From Verrucomicrobiota bacterium (lineage in GTDB: Bacteria; Verrucomicrobiota; Verrucomicrobiia; JABWAM01): 44,577 nt of DNA. Of this stretch, positions 44,085 to 44,577 are shown one piece after another. Numbering within the stretch: the first letter of the stretch is position 1; every line of letters begins with the position of its first letter. The stretch lies in contig JAHFSY010000036.1 of assembly GCA_023269615.1 (NCBI GenBank), positions 1 through 44,577 of the forward strand. Reading direction: 5' to 3'. Below the pieces are notes generated by a model. That model ran no database searches and was not told the origin of the DNA. It was given only the letters and a program-made list of their open reading frames with translations. The position numbers and the translations under genes were made by a program.

Positions 44085-44577
44085 ATGTTCAGCGGAATCG
44101 TTGCCGGACAAGGCGAACTGCTTCAGATCAAGCCTCACTCCGGCAGCACACGCCTCCGCATCCGTCATGGCAGATTAGGACGCGGTGCGCGCGTGGGTGA
44201 CTCGGTCGCCGTCAACGGCTGCTGCCTCACCGCCGTCTCGAACCGCAACGGTGTGTTCGAATTCGATGTGCTCCAGGAGACGTGGAAGCGCACTGCGCTC
44301 CACCGCGCGCGTGTTCCCCAGAAAATGAACCTGGAGCTGTCGTTGCGCATCGGTGATCCGGTGGGCGGGCATTTCGTCACGGGACACATTGACGGCACGG
44401 GGCGCATCACGAAGCGTGAGGCCTCTGGCCCGGATATCCTGGTTGAAATCGAGCCCCCGAAAAATTTCATGCAATGGGTCGTGCCAAAGGGTTCCGTGGC
44501 GCTGGACGGCGTGAGTCTCACGGTGGGGAAGGTCGGGCGCCGCAGTTTTTCGCTCTGGCTGATTCCGCACACGCTGA
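44085..44577 (+). CDS. ribE: Riboflavin synthase alpha chain (cut by window edge)
   Basis: The gene begins at the ATG at 44085 (MFSGIVAGQGELLQ) and runs off the right edge after 164 codons. GDSVAVNGCCLTAV, GGHFVTGHIDGTG and PKGSVALDGVSLTVG are signature motifs of the two lumazine-binding halves; the family is about 200-220 residues, so the C-terminal quarter is missing. It catalyses the dismutation of two 6,7-dimethyl-8-ribityllumazine molecules to riboflavin. It lies 4 bp after ahcY, so the two are probably co-transcribed. Confidence 0.95.
   Translation, partial: MFSGIVAGQGELLQIKPHSGSTRLRIRHGRLGRGARVGDSVAVNGCCLTAVSNRNGVFEFDVLQETWKRTALHRARVPQKMNLELSLRIGDPVGGHFVTGHIDGTGRITKREASGPDILVEIEPPKNFMQWVVPKGSVALDGVSLTVGKVGRRSFSLWLIPHTL

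Overview
The window is GC-rich, densely coded bacterial DNA, most likely from the Verrucomicrobiota or a close PVC relative (Lentisphaerae/Kiritimatiellae type). The clues are two pseudopilins with an [10 protein letters not shown]-terminus and a C-terminal DGH motif sitting next to carbohydrate-gene regulators, a Minf_1886-type protein restricted to Verrucomicrobia and Planctomycetes, and a catabolic island of glycoside-hydrolase-like, BNR-repeat and PhyH-family genes without SusC/SusD. This placement is inferred from gene content; no rRNA or tRNA gene was seen.

Region 1 (1-20473) is a carbohydrate or acid-sugar island built from modules. Module A (minus strand, 7059 down to the left edge) is lacI - pseudopilin - BNR protein - TIM-barrel-like protein - PhyH oxygenase - DUF6259-like protein, with short gaps, a 4-nt lacI/pilin overlap and a 27-bp palindrome just upstream of lacI. 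Next come an enolase-superfamily (mandelate racemase type) dehydratase and a divergent gene of no recognised family (8768-9478). Module B is an AraC regulator (plus) divergent from pseudopilin - alpha/alpha-barrel protein - BNR protein - rhamnogalacturonan-lyase-like protein (minus). Module C (plus, 16992-20473) holds a paralogue of the module B BNR protein and a full-length DUF6259-like protein. Nearly all these enzymes lack a visible signal peptide, so the working model is import of substrate followed by cytoplasmic breakdown, with the pseudopilins as the exported components.

Region 2 (20580-31599) mixes a second PhyH protein, a secreted NHL/beta-propeller-like protein, a tightly overlapping lipoprotein - MFS transporter - LolC/E-type permease operon, two divergent membrane proteins that share a small SH3-like domain, and a Minf_1886 - M16 protease pair.

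Region 3 (31727-44577) is closer to core genome: glutamate dehydrogenase, four glycosyltransferases (two GT9, two GT4) probably for envelope glycan assembly, a class III aminotransferase, a Gfo/Idh/MocA oxidoreductase, PpnP nucleoside phosphorylase, a membrane Ser/Thr kinase, and ahcY followed closely by a partial riboflavin synthase gene.

At least six palindromic elements of one superfamily (core beginning GGTAGGGCGCG), plus other inverted repeats, lie at gene junctions. Several sit just upstream of start codons, two form the stop codon of a neighbour, and one 123-bp copy lies in frame inside a coding sequence (3548-3670). These elements, and the regulator-pseudopilin-cytoplasmic enzyme modules, are the two most interesting features.
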